DNA from: Stromatinia cepivora
Taxonomy: Eukaryota > Ascomycota > Leotiomycetes > Helotiales > Sclerotiniaceae
Direction: 5' to 3'
NCBI GenBank assembly: GCA_014898415.1
Contig: RCTD01000006.1
Coordinates: forward strand, 1,488,001 to 1,552,000
Length of the DNA stretch: 64,000 bases
Both the position numbers and the translations under genes were made by a program. The notes beneath the pieces are model-generated. The model ran no database searches. It was given only the letters and a program-made list of their open reading frames with translations, and had not been told where the DNA came from. This document shows, piece by piece, positions 1 through 12,440 of this stretch (position 1 is the stretch's first letter; every line of letters starts with the position of its first letter).

Positions 1-3000
1 TTAAAATCAAATTCTATAAAAAAAATCCTTTACTTTAAACGATTTAACGATTTGTCAATTAAGAGTAAAAAAATGCAATTCTTCTTTGTAATTTAATTAA
101 GGTTATGATAATCAATATATAATCTATAATTATTATTTTTCTTTAAGATAAATATAATCAATATTCTAACGAAATTAATTGAATAATAAATTCAATCTTT
201 CTTTTGATATTCCTCGAAATACTTTTGTAGAATTATTAATTCCTTTTTCAAAAGAATATATATTGGATTTTAGAAAGGGATTGATCCGGATTTAAGATTA
301 ATATAATATTTTATTAAATGATAATCGAAAAGTATATTACTTTTATTTTCGATTTTCGAAGAAGATTTATTTGTATTCTTTATATTTAAAAAATACTTTT
401 AGTATTTGATGATAATCTTATAATTGATTGGATTTCAAATAATAGAATACAGATTTTGATCCTGATCTTTATTTCTTATAAGAATTTCTAATAAGTTTAT
501 TAAATCACTTAATAATATTAACCGAACCGATGGTTATATGATCACGTGATATATTAATAATATAATTTAATATTATTAAATTTTATTATTATATGAAATC
601 TTGATCATATATCATATTAGAATGATTTATAATGGAATAGAATGTGATGGAAGCATATAGAACTTTCTTATTTCTAAGGTTAAATATTATTGGTTACTAT
701 TTCATTTCATTATATAAAATGATTCTATAAGATTCGATTTAAATCGATCTTATTTATAATCATAGAATATTATAGAATTTCATAGAATCTTATCAAATAT
801 TATAAATAAGAAGATTTTCTTCAAAGAATTCTTCTGAAAAACAAGCAAAATAAATTCAATATTCAATACACTCATATTTTGACTTCAACCATTATATATT
901 CGATTACCCTTTTAAGCTATATAACTAAGTCTTCCACTATAATAATAGTGAATAATATTATTATTGTATTATTCATTATTATTAACCAATCAACCTCCTC
1001 CAGGATTTCTTTATATAATTCCTTAATTATTATCATTTCCAAATTTTGTAATATAGATTTGAAATAAAAAGAAATCAATTATTAATCGATATCTGGGTTT
1101 ATTATTTGGAATTAAGATAATTTTAGGATAATATCGATCCTAAATAAATCCAGAATAATAATAATGAATTAGTAAATATATATCCTTTTTTCTTTATATT
1201 CGTTTATTATCTTAATAATAAATCAATGATTATTATAAAAAGATATACTAATTCTATTAATTGATATTAATAAAATACCTTTATTTAAATTAAGAATTTA
1301 ATTCTATTCGATATATTTGTTTTATTAAATAATATTAATTTGTATTTTGGAATCAATAAAATAATATATTTTTATTAGAATATTATCAATCTTGAAAATT
1401 GTTTTGATAATTAAAATAGTATATCCCTTTTATTAAGGATCCAGAATTATCGGAATAATTAAAATTATTATTAAATCCTGATATTTCCTTAATTATTATT
1501 TGGTGAAAGATATATAAAGCAATTGTAAACAAAATAATTATTTTTATATTATTGATAAATATATAGGTTAGTATACTTTTTCGAATAATGATTTGATTAT
1601 TGATAATAGTAATATTATAGCTTTTATTTTTGATAATCTTTTTTCAAAGTTTCTTTATCTTTCTTTTCTGTAAAAGGAAATTTGGAGTATTGAAGTTATA
1701 ATTATATATCGATAATCAACGATGAATTATTTTGTTATTGAGATTATTTGTTTTGAAAAGGATTGGAAAAATAATTTGATTATATAAAAGGATTACTTTA
1801 TTTTTAATTATAGAATATATTGAAGAAATTTATTATATAATATATTTTATTTATATTCTTTAAATGATATATTTATTTGATCAATTCGTTTCTATTTTCA
1901 GATTATTGAAATAATTCCGAAATTCTTTTTATAATATAAAAAAATAAGTTTATTAGAAAATATTCTTTTCGAATACTTTCTATTTTTAATTCGATTTCCT
2001 TCTTCAAATTATCAAAGTATATTACAAAACTATTTATATTTTGTATAGATTATTATTTAATATAGATTATTTATTATATAATCAAATATTAATAATTATT
2101 TTTGTTTAATATTATATTATATATATATTCTCTAAACTTTTTCTATAATACATTAAAATCTATTATCCTGTTTTTACATCGATATTAGATCACAAAAAAT
2201 TGTTTTTGAAAGTATTGAATAATATAATCTATTTTCCTTTGATTTATTGGAAAATAATATCCATTATTATTCCGAAATATAAATTTAATTTGAAAAAGAA
2301 AATCCTTTGTTTTTGTAATAATGAAATCCTTATAGATTAAAAGTTTTTGAAATTTTAGGGATCTTTTTTAAAAAACTAAAATGGAATTAAATATTGTTTT
2401 TTTATTATTGATGATTGTTATTGATGAATTAATTGTTCTTTTTTATATAAAACAAACAAAGATCTTTTTGATTTGTTATTGATTTTATAATTTGAAGATT
2501 TCAAATTCTTTTTGTATATTTTCGAATCTTTATATTAATTTTATTTCAAATTATATAATAGATTAACGATTTGGTATTAATATTTCATCTTCGTTATTGT
2601 TCAGAATCCTTGATACATTTTCTTTTTGATTTTGAAAGATATTTAAATTGATCAAAGGATCTGGAATATTTTTTGTTTTCATTATAATTATTCGAAGAAA
2701 TATCGATAGGGATTAATTGATGAATTGTTTTTGAGGGTTGAATAAAAAGAATTATTAGAATTACAAATAATAAAGAATCAATTAGTTTTGGGGTAGTTAT
2801 AAAACTTTTCATTATTCTTTTTTTATTTAAAAGAATCTTTTTTTTTAAAGCTAATAAAAAACGATATCGAAATGATAATAAATTGTTGATTGTATATTAG
2901 AATTTAGTAAATACAGAGATTTCGCAGAATTTTCTAATTGAACGATAGTATATTGTTGATTGTATATTTATTTTTAATAATAAAATCGTTTCCTTGTAGA

Positions 3001-3049
3001 GTTTTTTAGCTTTATTAGCAATATCCTTTTAGCAACTGTAACAAATATT
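1..3049. other. A+T-rich degenerate DNA, probable 5' part of G1 element
   Basis: No gene could be recognised. Since RT begins near 3,050 on the + strand and a gypsy element of this type needs roughly 2.5-3 kb for LTR, gag, protease and the RT fingers, this stretch is probably the decayed 5' half of the G1 element, but I see no protease or zinc-knuckle motif. A short frame at 879-1,067 is rich in Ile, Ser and Thr; many Ile codons could be mutated Thr codons (ACN to ATN), so it may be a relic of a disordered gag segment. A 17-base direct repeat (attgttgattgtatatt) occurs at 2,882 and 2,952. The DNA just upstream of 3,050 does not look like the RT fingers, so there may be a rearrangement there. 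Confidence 0.35.
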
Positions 3050-5450
3050 AGATTATATTATTTGGATTGATTAATTTATTAATATTTTATATAGGGTTAA
3101 TGAATAATATATTAAGAAAATATTTGGATATTTGTTATATATATTATTTAAATGATATTTTAATCTTTTTAAAAAAATAAAAAATAATATATAAAGGATA
3201 TTAATAATATATTGAAATGTGTAAAAAAATATAGATCTTTAATATAAATCTAGCAAATATAAATTCTATATTACAGAAATAGAATTCTTAGGATTTATGA
3301 TCTTTTCGAAAGATTTTAAAATGAATCCAAATAAGGTAAAAACTATTTAGAAATGGAAATTCTTTATAAATATAAAAGAAATCCAAATATTTTTGATATT
3401 TGTTAATTTTTATTGATGATCTATTAAAAAATATTTAAAGATAATTTTATCTTTAATAGAATTTATAAAAAAGAATCAAGAATTCAAATAAACAAATAAG
3501 GTTTAAAAAGTATTTGAGGGATTTAAAGAAGCTTTTTTATAAAGGAATTTATTTTTATCATTTTTGATTTAGAGAAATCAATCTTTTTAAAAATAGATCC
3601 TTTAGATTATATTATAAAATTAATTTTTAATTAATCAAAAACGAATAAAAAATAATAATCAATTGTTTATTATATAAATTATTATTAATCGAATTGAATT
3701 ATGAGATATATAATAAAGAGTAATTGATGATTATAAAAGTATTTAAAAAATGAAGAATTTGTTTGAAAAGATCGAAATATATAATATAGGTATATTCCGA
3801 TTATAAGAATTTGAATTATTTTATTATAATAAAAGAGTTAAATAAATGATAAATATAATGATTAAAGATTTTATCGATTTATAATTTTCGAATTTCATTT
3901 GTTAAAGAAATAGAAAACGCTAAAGTAAATATTTTTAATAGAAAATCAAAATATTTATAAAACAAAATGTATAAACTTTATATTATTTTAATATTCAATA
4001 AATCATAATTTATAATTTCTTCAAGGATATAATACGATATTATATAAAAATACTATGAAAATAAAATATATAAAGGATATTATTGTGATATAAATTCTGA
4101 AGAGTTTAGATAAATTAAAAAAGGGATTTATTTTCGAAAATGGATTCTTTTATTTTTATAATAAATTGTATACATTTTCTAAGATAATTGAAAGATATAT
4201 TTAAAAATAATATAAATTACTAGTTTATAAATATCAAGGGATTATAAAGATCTTCATCAAATTATAAAAGAAAATATACTTTCTAAAAATGAAAACTCTA
4301 ATTAAGAAAATAATTGGGAATTATAATATTTATATAAGAAATAAAATCATTAAATATATTTCTTATAATCAATTGAAAACTATTGAATTATTTATTCAAT
4401 TATAAAAATCTATTATATAGAATTTCGTAATAAAATTATCTATATCCAAAAACTTTATCATTAAAATAGAATACAATTTTATTTTAATAATAATAAATAG
4501 ATTAACCAAGTATATTTATATAATATTTTTTGGTAAAATATAGATTATCGATAATCTAATATATATATATATTTCTACGAAATATAATTGGTATATATAA
4601 TATACCCAAAAAAAAAATTTTGGATCGAAATAAACTTTCTACCTTGAAATTCTGAATGACATTAATAGTATTATTGAGAATCAAAAGAAAATTATTTATA
4701 ATATTTTATTTTCAAACAAATAAATATTTGAATTAAATCATAAGAGTTTATTTATAATATTATATCAATTATAAACAAAATAATTAGATTGAATTATTTT
4801 CTTTGATATAATTTATATATAATATATCAGAAATAAAAATTACAAAAATATCTCAATACATGCTAATTTCAAATTTCATCTTATAATATATCATTTAACA
4901 TTTCTATAAAGAATAAATATAAACAAAGCTATAAAAGATATTAAAGAAATCAAGGATTTATAAAAACAATTAATATTGAATTTGTAATTTATATTCTTAA
5001 AAATAATAATATATTACAACAAATTATATAATATAAAATCTATATTTAAAAAATAAAGTTTATTTAATTCAGCAAAATATTCAAATAAAACGATTAAACA
5101 ATAAATTAGATTATAAAAAACTAGAATCATTTTAAAATCAATAAAATAATAAAAGCTATTAATTACAAATTCAAATTATTATATATTATAAATATTTATT
5201 TAATATTCTATATCTTTCTATTCGAATCAATACTAACTATCAAAAGTATCGAATATACTTATGATAAAAATCAAATCAATTAATTCAAATACTATGTATA
5301 ATATCAAAACAATATTAAATTACAAATATATTAAAAACAAAACTCAATATTTAATCAAATAACTCAATTATTTATATACAAAAAACATTTAAGAATCCCC
5401 AAAAAAATTTAACTATTCTAAAAAATTAAAAGTATTTTATCAATAATACT
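3050..5450 (+). pseudogene. Ty3/gypsy (chromovirus-like) pol: RT, RNase H, integrase, chromodomain end
   Basis: Broken pol of a gypsy LTR retrotransposon (G1). RT starts near 3,058 with LFGLIN; the palm motif Y-x-DD survives as YLNDILIF at 3,145-3,168, with the first Asp now Asn. The RT thumb reads EIEFLGFMIFSKDFKMNP from 3,276 in a different frame, so an indel lies between. RNase H follows from about 3,370. The integrase core is at about 4,480-4,860: INRLTK at 4,493 has lost the first catalytic Asp (Asn at 4,496), while the second Asp persists in LDRNKL (4,623). Near 5,393-5,450 a frame reads like the end of a chromodomain (FNYSKKLKVFYQ), matched by the minus-strand copy at 52.6 kb. Many in-frame stops make it non-coding. 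The chromovirus assignment rests on this tail and is less certain than the gypsy call. Confidence 0.85.
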
Positions 5451-5454
5451 TAAA

Positions 5455-6050
5455 TCTTTCTTAAAAAAATCTGAAGGATTTAAAAAAGATAAAGAATCAA
5501 AGATCTTCAAAATCAAAACATTATTAAAATCAGAAATTTTAGAAAATAATAATTTTGAAATCGTCTTTTCTTTTTCTAATCTCTTCTTTTTCTCAATTTA
5601 TTTAATTTGTTTAAGAATTTAAAATTATAATAAAGCATCTTATAATCCTATGTATATAGCTTTTATTTCTAATATTCTAATTTCCGAATCCGAATTAATT
5701 TTATTATAATTATCTCAAAAACAATATCTCTTTTAATCTATAAATATTCTTTTTCGAAATAAAGATTCTAAAAATCATTAATAAGAATTTAAACGATATC
5801 ACAATAAACCCTTTATCAAATATATTCATTATAATATTGGAATTTATCATTTAAAATAATATATTATCAATTATATCAAATACAATAAGAATTATAAATC
5901 TAAATAATTTCGAAAAGAAAAATATATTATTTATATTTCGAATTTTTTTAAAAAAAAAATTATATTAAAAAAAACCATCATTTATATATTTCCAAAATAA
6001 TAAACTCTATTTATTTAAATTTAAAACAAATTTTAATCTAAAAATAGAAA
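5455..6050 (-). pseudogene. Antisense accessory ORF of G1 element (degenerate copy)
   Basis: On the minus strand, between the chromodomain end of pol and the 3' LTR, a broken frame reads KLIRIRKLEY (about 5,670-5,705), then MLYYNF, then a leucine/lysine/arginine-rich stretch and a tail ending LSFLNPSDFF near 5,460. It aligns in order with the better preserved ORF at 52,049-52,579 (KILCFRKQKCF, ILYYNL, acidic/basic coiled stretch, SLDPSILT). The relative position and opposite orientation to pol are identical in both elements, so this is part of the element and not a chance frame. It carries stops and at least one frameshift. Function is unknown; the Arg/Lys-rich helical composition suggests a small basic protein. 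Not a known gag or pol domain. Confidence 0.55.
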
Positions 6051-6059
6051 TAATATTAT

Positions 6060-6493
6060 AATTACGGATTTTATATTAATTGATTATATACACAATAAAG
6101 ACGATTTGATCAATTTAATATAATATTAAAATTATATTAAAATTATATTATAATCAAATATATATAGACTTTATTAATATTAGATCTAGATTTATATTAA
6201 TAACAAATTATATAATTTTAATCCTTTTGAAGTTTAAAATCCATAAATTTAAAAATTTAAAAATAGAGAATCCAAAAACATTTTTATAAAAACAAAAATC
6301 TATATAATTAAAAATAAATTCTATTTACAGAACTTTTTATTCAAAATCAATTATTTAATATTATTATACTATAATTATAAATTGTAATGCTCATTCGAAA
6401 ATACCTTCGATTCCTATTTAAAGCCTAATTTAAACCTACTTCGAATTCCTAGATCGCTTCCACATAATCTAGAAGGCAAGAATACTCGTAATA
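6060..6493 (+). repeat. 3' LTR of G1 element
   Basis: The end of this segment (6,395-6,493) aligns with the reverse complement of 51,608-51,710, including the shared tract cgaattcctatttgaa-like at 6,407 and a terminus ctcgtaata matching cccgtaaca. A final TA in place of CA fits a C-to-T change of the canonical LTR end. The inner boundary near 6,060 is inferred from the length of the other LTR (about 420 bp) and is uncertain. The last 90 bases keep more G+C than the rest. Confidence 0.55.
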
Positions 6494-7199
6494 CCTTTGT
6501 TCAATAGTAATGATTTATTTATAAGTTTTTTGTTATTGACAATATAAAATTTATTAATTTTATATTTATTCTTTAAGTTTTTGTTTATGATATGGATTTA
6601 GAAGTTTTAAATTATTCGATATATTTGTATATTTTTGTAAACGATGTTTTTATCTAAATAAAAATTTATCAAAAGGATATTCAGGATTTGAATGAGAATT
6701 TGAAATTGTTTATATCGATTAATATCCAATTTTTGTTTTAAAATATATATCTTTATAAATAATTGTTTATAATAGATATTGTTATAATTATTCCTTTATA
6801 TATTTATCAAGCTTGTTAAATTACAAAGAACTTTAATTTATTTAAAGGAAATAAAATAAATGATTGAATCAAGCAAAATTAATATTAAGATTGGAAATTA
6901 GATTTACAGATTTGTTGAAAAAATAATATTTTATTTTTTGATACAAAACCCAAAAAATTATTTTATATAATCTTTTTATTGAGGGAATTAATATAATAAG
7001 AAAAAAGAAAGAATATAAAAAGAATTATAAATGATATATTAGAATTTATAGTATCAGATTCTTTTTTAGTAAAGTTTAATAATCTTTATATTTTAATTGA
7101 TATCAAACAAAAAGCTATAATAAAATTCGACAAATTCAAAATATAAAACAAAATATTATTTATTTCCTTTTATATTAAACTAAAGTATGTTGGAATATT
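6494..7199 (+). repeat. G2 element internal fragment (gag region)
   Basis: This segment is similar in order to 25,930-26,490 and, over 6,850-7,199, to 8,350-8,670 and 27,400-27,720. It belongs to the region that precedes the G2 protease and is therefore probably gag, though no diagnostic gag motif is visible. It stops exactly where the LTR-A copy begins at 7,200, so it looks like the left part of an older G2 copy that was interrupted. All frames contain stops. Confidence 0.5.
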
Positions 7200-7833
7200 T
7201 GTCACGGGTTCACTACCCGTCCCTAGCTAATCTGTATGTATAGATGCTTCAGATATCCATTCATTATATAATCGATACTTTTCGTAGTACTTTTTTTATT
7301 TTTTTATAGAATATTATTATATTAATAAGATTTATCTTTATATTATAATAATATATTTTATTTTTTTAAAAAACTTTATTATTTAATATAAAATGTTTTA
7401 ATTTTGTTATATAAAAAAGAGAATTATTTTAAACAATGAAATATAAAACTTTATAATATAAAATTGCAATATAAAATTTTTTGAATTATAAAAGATTTAT
7501 ATTTTGATATTTCGAAATAGACTTACACCCCGACATCCCGAAATAGATCTCTGCTACGGATATCCTACAAAGGATCAAGGGTATGCTTTCCAATTGGAGG
7601 ATCTCCTAGACCCTGTCAATTTGATCGACAGGTGATCCTGATATACTGGTAAATAAAGATCTAGCCTAATCGAGGAACTCATCGGCTAGATAATCACTCA
7701 TTTGTTCTATATAAACAGCCCTCGATTCATATGATCAAGGGAAAGTTATACAATTCTATTTACTCTACCAATCACGTGTACCACCTATTCCCCGATCCCT
7801 GAAAGTGCTCTGTAATCATACTATCCCGTGATA
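7200..7833 (+). repeat. LTR-A, apparently complete
   Basis: It starts tgtcacggg and ends cccgtgata, giving the inverted terminal repeat of an LTR with the final CA changed to TA. The first 300 bases recur at 25,386, 26,790 and 32,700 (+) and at 33,844 and 50,920 (-). The inner part holds a 13-base tandem unit (aatataaaattgc-like, two copies near 7,450-7,480). The last 300 bases (7,530-7,833) are far richer in G+C than anything nearby and have no second copy in the window, which fits a mutation process acting only on repeated DNA. No convincing 5-base target duplication is seen (atatt on the left, atttc on the right). Confidence 0.7.
7708..7716 (+). promoter_or_regulatory. TATA box of LTR-A
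   Basis: The sequence tatataaac lies in the G+C-richer half of LTR-A, about 125 bases before the LTR end, the usual place for the core promoter that drives the element's genomic RNA. It stands out because this part of the LTR is not degraded. Transcription is inferred from position only. Confidence 0.45.
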
Positions 7834-10800
7834 ATTTCGATATTGTAATTCAAATATATTGATATATTTGTAAAACTATTCTGAATTTGTTTCAAACAAA
7901 AATAATAGATTGATAAGATATTTTTTGATTTTTAAAATTATTTCAAAAATTCAATTATTATAATAAATACTTTTAAATTAGTTGTCTTTATAAATATCAA
8001 ATCATTAATAAAGATTTATTATAATATTTAAAACATTTTTGATTAATAATAATAATTAAAATATAAAAATTTCGAATGATTTATTATATTTATATAATTT
8101 TATAAAAGAAACTTTTATTTTAATAGAATTACTTTGTAAAGAAATTAATAAATTATATAATGAATTAAAAATAAATAAATCCAATAATATACAATTTTTT
8201 ATTTAGAATATTAAATATTGAAAATATTTAATTATAATAAATGTAAATATGAGTATCTTTTTATATTTTTATTAATTTTATTAATTTTATTAATTTCAAT
8301 AAATTATAAAGAATCTTGATTTATTACAAAAAAAAAGTTTTAATCCGATAAAATAAATATCAAGATTGAAAATTAGATTCACAAATCTATTAAAATAATA
8401 ATATTATATTTTTAATGATAAATAAGAAAAGTTTTTTTATATAATCTTTTTATTAAAAGAGTTAATATAATAAGAAAAATAAAAGAATATTAAAAGTATT
8501 ATAAATGAAATATTAGAATTCGTTATAATAAAAAAATTTTAAAGAAATTTGAAATTTTTTATATATTTATTGATATAAAGCGGAAAATTATAATAAAATT
8601 CGATAAATTCAAAATATAAAATAAAATATCTTTTGTTTTTTTTAATACAAAATCTGAATATCTTGGAATTCTTAATAATAAAACTTTTTGAAAGATAATT
8701 ATAATAATAAAATAAAAAATTATAAATAAATTGAAGATATTGATAAAATATAATTCAAATTTTTATAATTTTATAGCTTTCAAAGAATAGAAAAAGAAAT
8801 TTTAAATCTAGAATTAGAATTATCAGGATAATGATTATTATAATTTGCAATTCTCAAAATCAATTTCAGATTATAATTTAATATTATTATATATTATTTA
8901 TATTATATGTTTCAAATAATTTAATAAATCTAAATATTATAAAAATAAATACAAAAAGAACAAAAATATTTTCAAAATCTTTATTATTTTTACAAATAAT
9001 TTGATTATAAAATATATAATTATAAAACAAAGAAATAAACAAATATTATATAAACAATAAATAAATATAAAACAATATTACAAAGTACTATATATCAATA
9101 TAATAAATATTAATTATAATAATATCAAAGCAATAATCTAATTATATATAATAATTATCAACAAAAAGGATATTTAATATAATATTATCAAAATTATTTA
9201 TTTAGTTTTATTAATTATAGAAATTATCAAAAAAATAAATTTCAAAACAATAATTATCAATAATTGAATATATTACAAAATTTTATTAAAAATAAATTAT
9301 TAATATTATTCGATAATATTTCAAATATATTATTAGATAATACAATATCTTTATTATCGATTTTTATTTTCGAAAAAAAAAAAATTTCAATCTTTATAAT
9401 AAATCGTTTATAAAAATTATCCAAAGATATAAAATAAATATAATATATAATAAATAATAAAGAATTATTATAATTCAATTCTATAAATAATAAATCTTTA
9501 TTCGTTTAAATTATAATATTCCTAATACATTTTTCTTTATTCAATATAACAAATTTGATTGATAATAAATATTCAGAAAAAGTATTCATTAATTATTCTT
9601 TTATTGAATAATATAATATTATTATATTATCTTTACTATATTATTATAAGGTTTATTTGATCGATAAAAATATTGTAGATATTAATACAAAATATTTTGT
9701 TATAGATATAACAATAATTCAATGTTAAGAAATTTAATTATTTTTTATTATTAAACTTTGGAAAAATATATTTATTATTTTTGGATTATTATAATTTTAA
9801 TATTATAATTCTTATATTAATTAAATTGATATAATTTTAATTTTTAGTTTTTAATATTATTTATATAATATTTTATATTTGATATTAATATTAATAATTC
9901 TATTTTCAATATTTATCAATAAAATCTTTAAAAAACTGGTTTTAATTAAAGAATATTCTGATTAGAATTTTGAATTATATTGATTATTTTGGATAAAAAA
10001 TGAAAAGAAGGATATTCAAATATATATTTTAAATTTTAAAACAATTTTAAAAAACTAAATATATAATCAATATATTTAGAAAGTATTTTTTTATAAAAAA
10101 TATTGAAAACGGAGATTATAAAATAATAAAAAACTTGGATTTTGAATTATTTATTGAAAAAAAATTAATATATAATAATAAAGATAATTTTCAAAGCGGA
10201 ATAATTCAGAATTAGTATTCAATTCATTATAAATCTATATAAAAAGTGATTGAATAATATTGAACAAAATTTAAAAAATAAAACAAATCTATATTTATAT
10301 TATTCATTTTTATTTTAAAAAATCAAAATAATTCTTTTTTAGATACAAATTCTAATTTAAACAATATTCGTTAATTATGAATTATTAATTTTATTTCTTT
10401 CTATTAACAAAACAATATAAAAACTATATATTTTATTTAAAATAAATTGAATCGAGTATAAGAGACTTTTTAATAGAAATAATTAAATAAAATAATAATG
10501 ATTTTTTCGATTCAAAAATAAAATTTCCAGAATATATTATATAAAAAAATGTAATTAATATATTAACAAAAATCTTATTTGAATTATATAATTTTATTCA
10601 TTATTATTCTTCAGAAAGTATTCGAAAAATAATAAAATCAGATATCGAAAAGTTCTTTATCAATAAATAATCTTTTATTAATAATCAAATCAAAAAGAAA
10701 CTCTTTATACAATTCTCTAATAAATTATCAATTTTTCTATTATAATTTATAAATGATCTTTTATTATAAAAAATTTAGAATTATAAAATTGAATTAATAT

Positions 10801-12440
10801 TTAGAAAAGAATTATTATATTCCAGAAATTATTTTTTATCTTTTTTGACATTGAAGATTATTTATGAATAAATCAATAATAATCTATTTAAAGGATTTAT
10901 TCAAAAATTATAATCTTGATATATTATATCCTCACTTTTTATTACTAAATTTAACAAAGGAATTTGTATTTATCAAAATTATCGAAAATTGAATAATGTT
11001 ATTATAAAAAATTGATATCTATTATTAATAATTCCAAAAAAATTTAATATATTATAGAATATAAAAATATATTCTAAATTCAATATATTATATATTATAG
11101 AAAATAATAAATAGAAAATTACTTTTATAATACAATTCGGATTATTCGAATCCTTAATTATATTTTTCGATCATTATAATATATTTATTTCTTTTTAATA
11201 TTATATTAATATATTATTCAATAAATTTGATAAATATTATATAATATATTTTGATAATATATTAATATATTTTACAAAAAAAATTCAATATCGAAAACAT
11301 ATCTATAATATCATACAAAAGTTATAAAACATTAATTTGTAAATAAAAATCAATAAATACAAATTTGAAATTATTTCAATGAAATATTTAGATTTAATAA
11401 TTGTAATAAAAAATATAAATATAAATCAAAATAAAATCAAAATTATCATTTTATAAATATAATTATTATCGATTAAAGATTTAAAGTGATTTTTTGAATT
11501 TATAAATTTTATTAATAATTTATAAAGTATTTTTCAAAATTATATATTTCTTTTCGAAATATTCTATAATAAAATATAATTATAAAATCTACAATAAAGT
11601 ATTATTAATTATAATCAAATCAATAAAAGAATAATATCTAAAATTATAAGGATTTCAATAAAAATTTGAGATTTTTATAATTATAAAAATCTAGAATATT
11701 TTATAATGATAAAAATATTAAATCAACAATGAATATAATAATCAAAGTTTTTTTTTCATATAATTTCTGGATTATTTATTAATTGAAATCTAAAGTTATT
11801 TATTCTAATATATTAAATTGTCGATATAAAAATCCATTTAATATATCAAATCCACATAATAAATATTTAAAAAATAAAAAATATGTTGTTCTATTTGTTA
11901 ATAAATTTGATATAGATTGATATAAAGAATTTTCCAATAAACTTTTTTTAATAATAACAAATTGAATATTACTATTAGAAAAAAAATCTATTATTGATTT
12001 TATCAATATTATATATTTTCAATTAAAGATAGCAAAATAATTGATTTCGATAATTAAGGATTCATTTATAATTCAATAATTAAAAGAATTCCAGAAAACT
12101 TTATAAATAATTATGTAAAATTGTAAAGTTTATTATAATAAGATTTATTATCAAAAGAAATTGTAAATATTATTAAATAATAAAGTAACAATATAAACTA
12201 TATATAGAATATCTAAAATATATTAAAATTATTGATTTGATTTTTCAAAATTATTAATAATTATAAATATATCAAAAAGTAAATATATATATATATAAAA
12301 TCATCAAAAATATTTCCTTTAGGATCCCCAAAACCATTATTTATTTCATTCAAAATTTAATCCGATATCTCAATCGATTATATTATATTACTATAATTCT
12401 ATATATAAATATATACTAATGATAATATATAGATTAATGA
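7834..12440 (+). pseudogene. Ty3/gypsy G2 gag-protease-RT-RNase H, copy 1
   Basis: Degenerate polyprotein of a second gypsy family. The 8,000-9,500 part is the presumed gag. An aspartic protease follows at about 9,540-9,730, reading LIDNKYSEKVFINYSFI, where the catalytic Asp remains but the D-S-G triad has decayed. RT spans about 10,870-11,420: a remnant of the fingers (NYRKLNNVIIKN), the palm approach FGLFESLIIFF, the catalytic motif as YFDNILIY (Asp at 11,253) and the thumb NKYKFEIISMKYLDLII. An RNase H end (YKNLEYF) lies near 11,680. The copy breaks off near 12,440, where the LINE begins, before the integrase core. It is homologous over more than 4 kb to 27,110-31,420 in the same orientation. 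A minus-strand frame at 11,800-12,006 is open in several copies but is more likely a shadow. Confidence 0.8.

Noticed and set aside
2594..2812. 72-codon minus-strand frame with a fairly normal second half
   Set aside because: Single copy in the window, no recognisable domain, and situated just upstream of the plus-strand RT; cannot be supported as a gene.
7195..7838. Target-site duplication flanking LTR-A
   Set aside because: The five bases on the two sides (atatt and atttc) do not match well enough, even allowing for C-to-T and G-to-A changes.
11800..12006. Minus-strand frame conserved at 30,756-31,010 and, inverted, at 35,170-35,390
   Set aside because: Conserved because the DNA is the same G2 segment. 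The plus-strand order (RT, RNase H end, then this) places it in pol, so the minus frame is probably a shadow, although its openness in several copies is notable.
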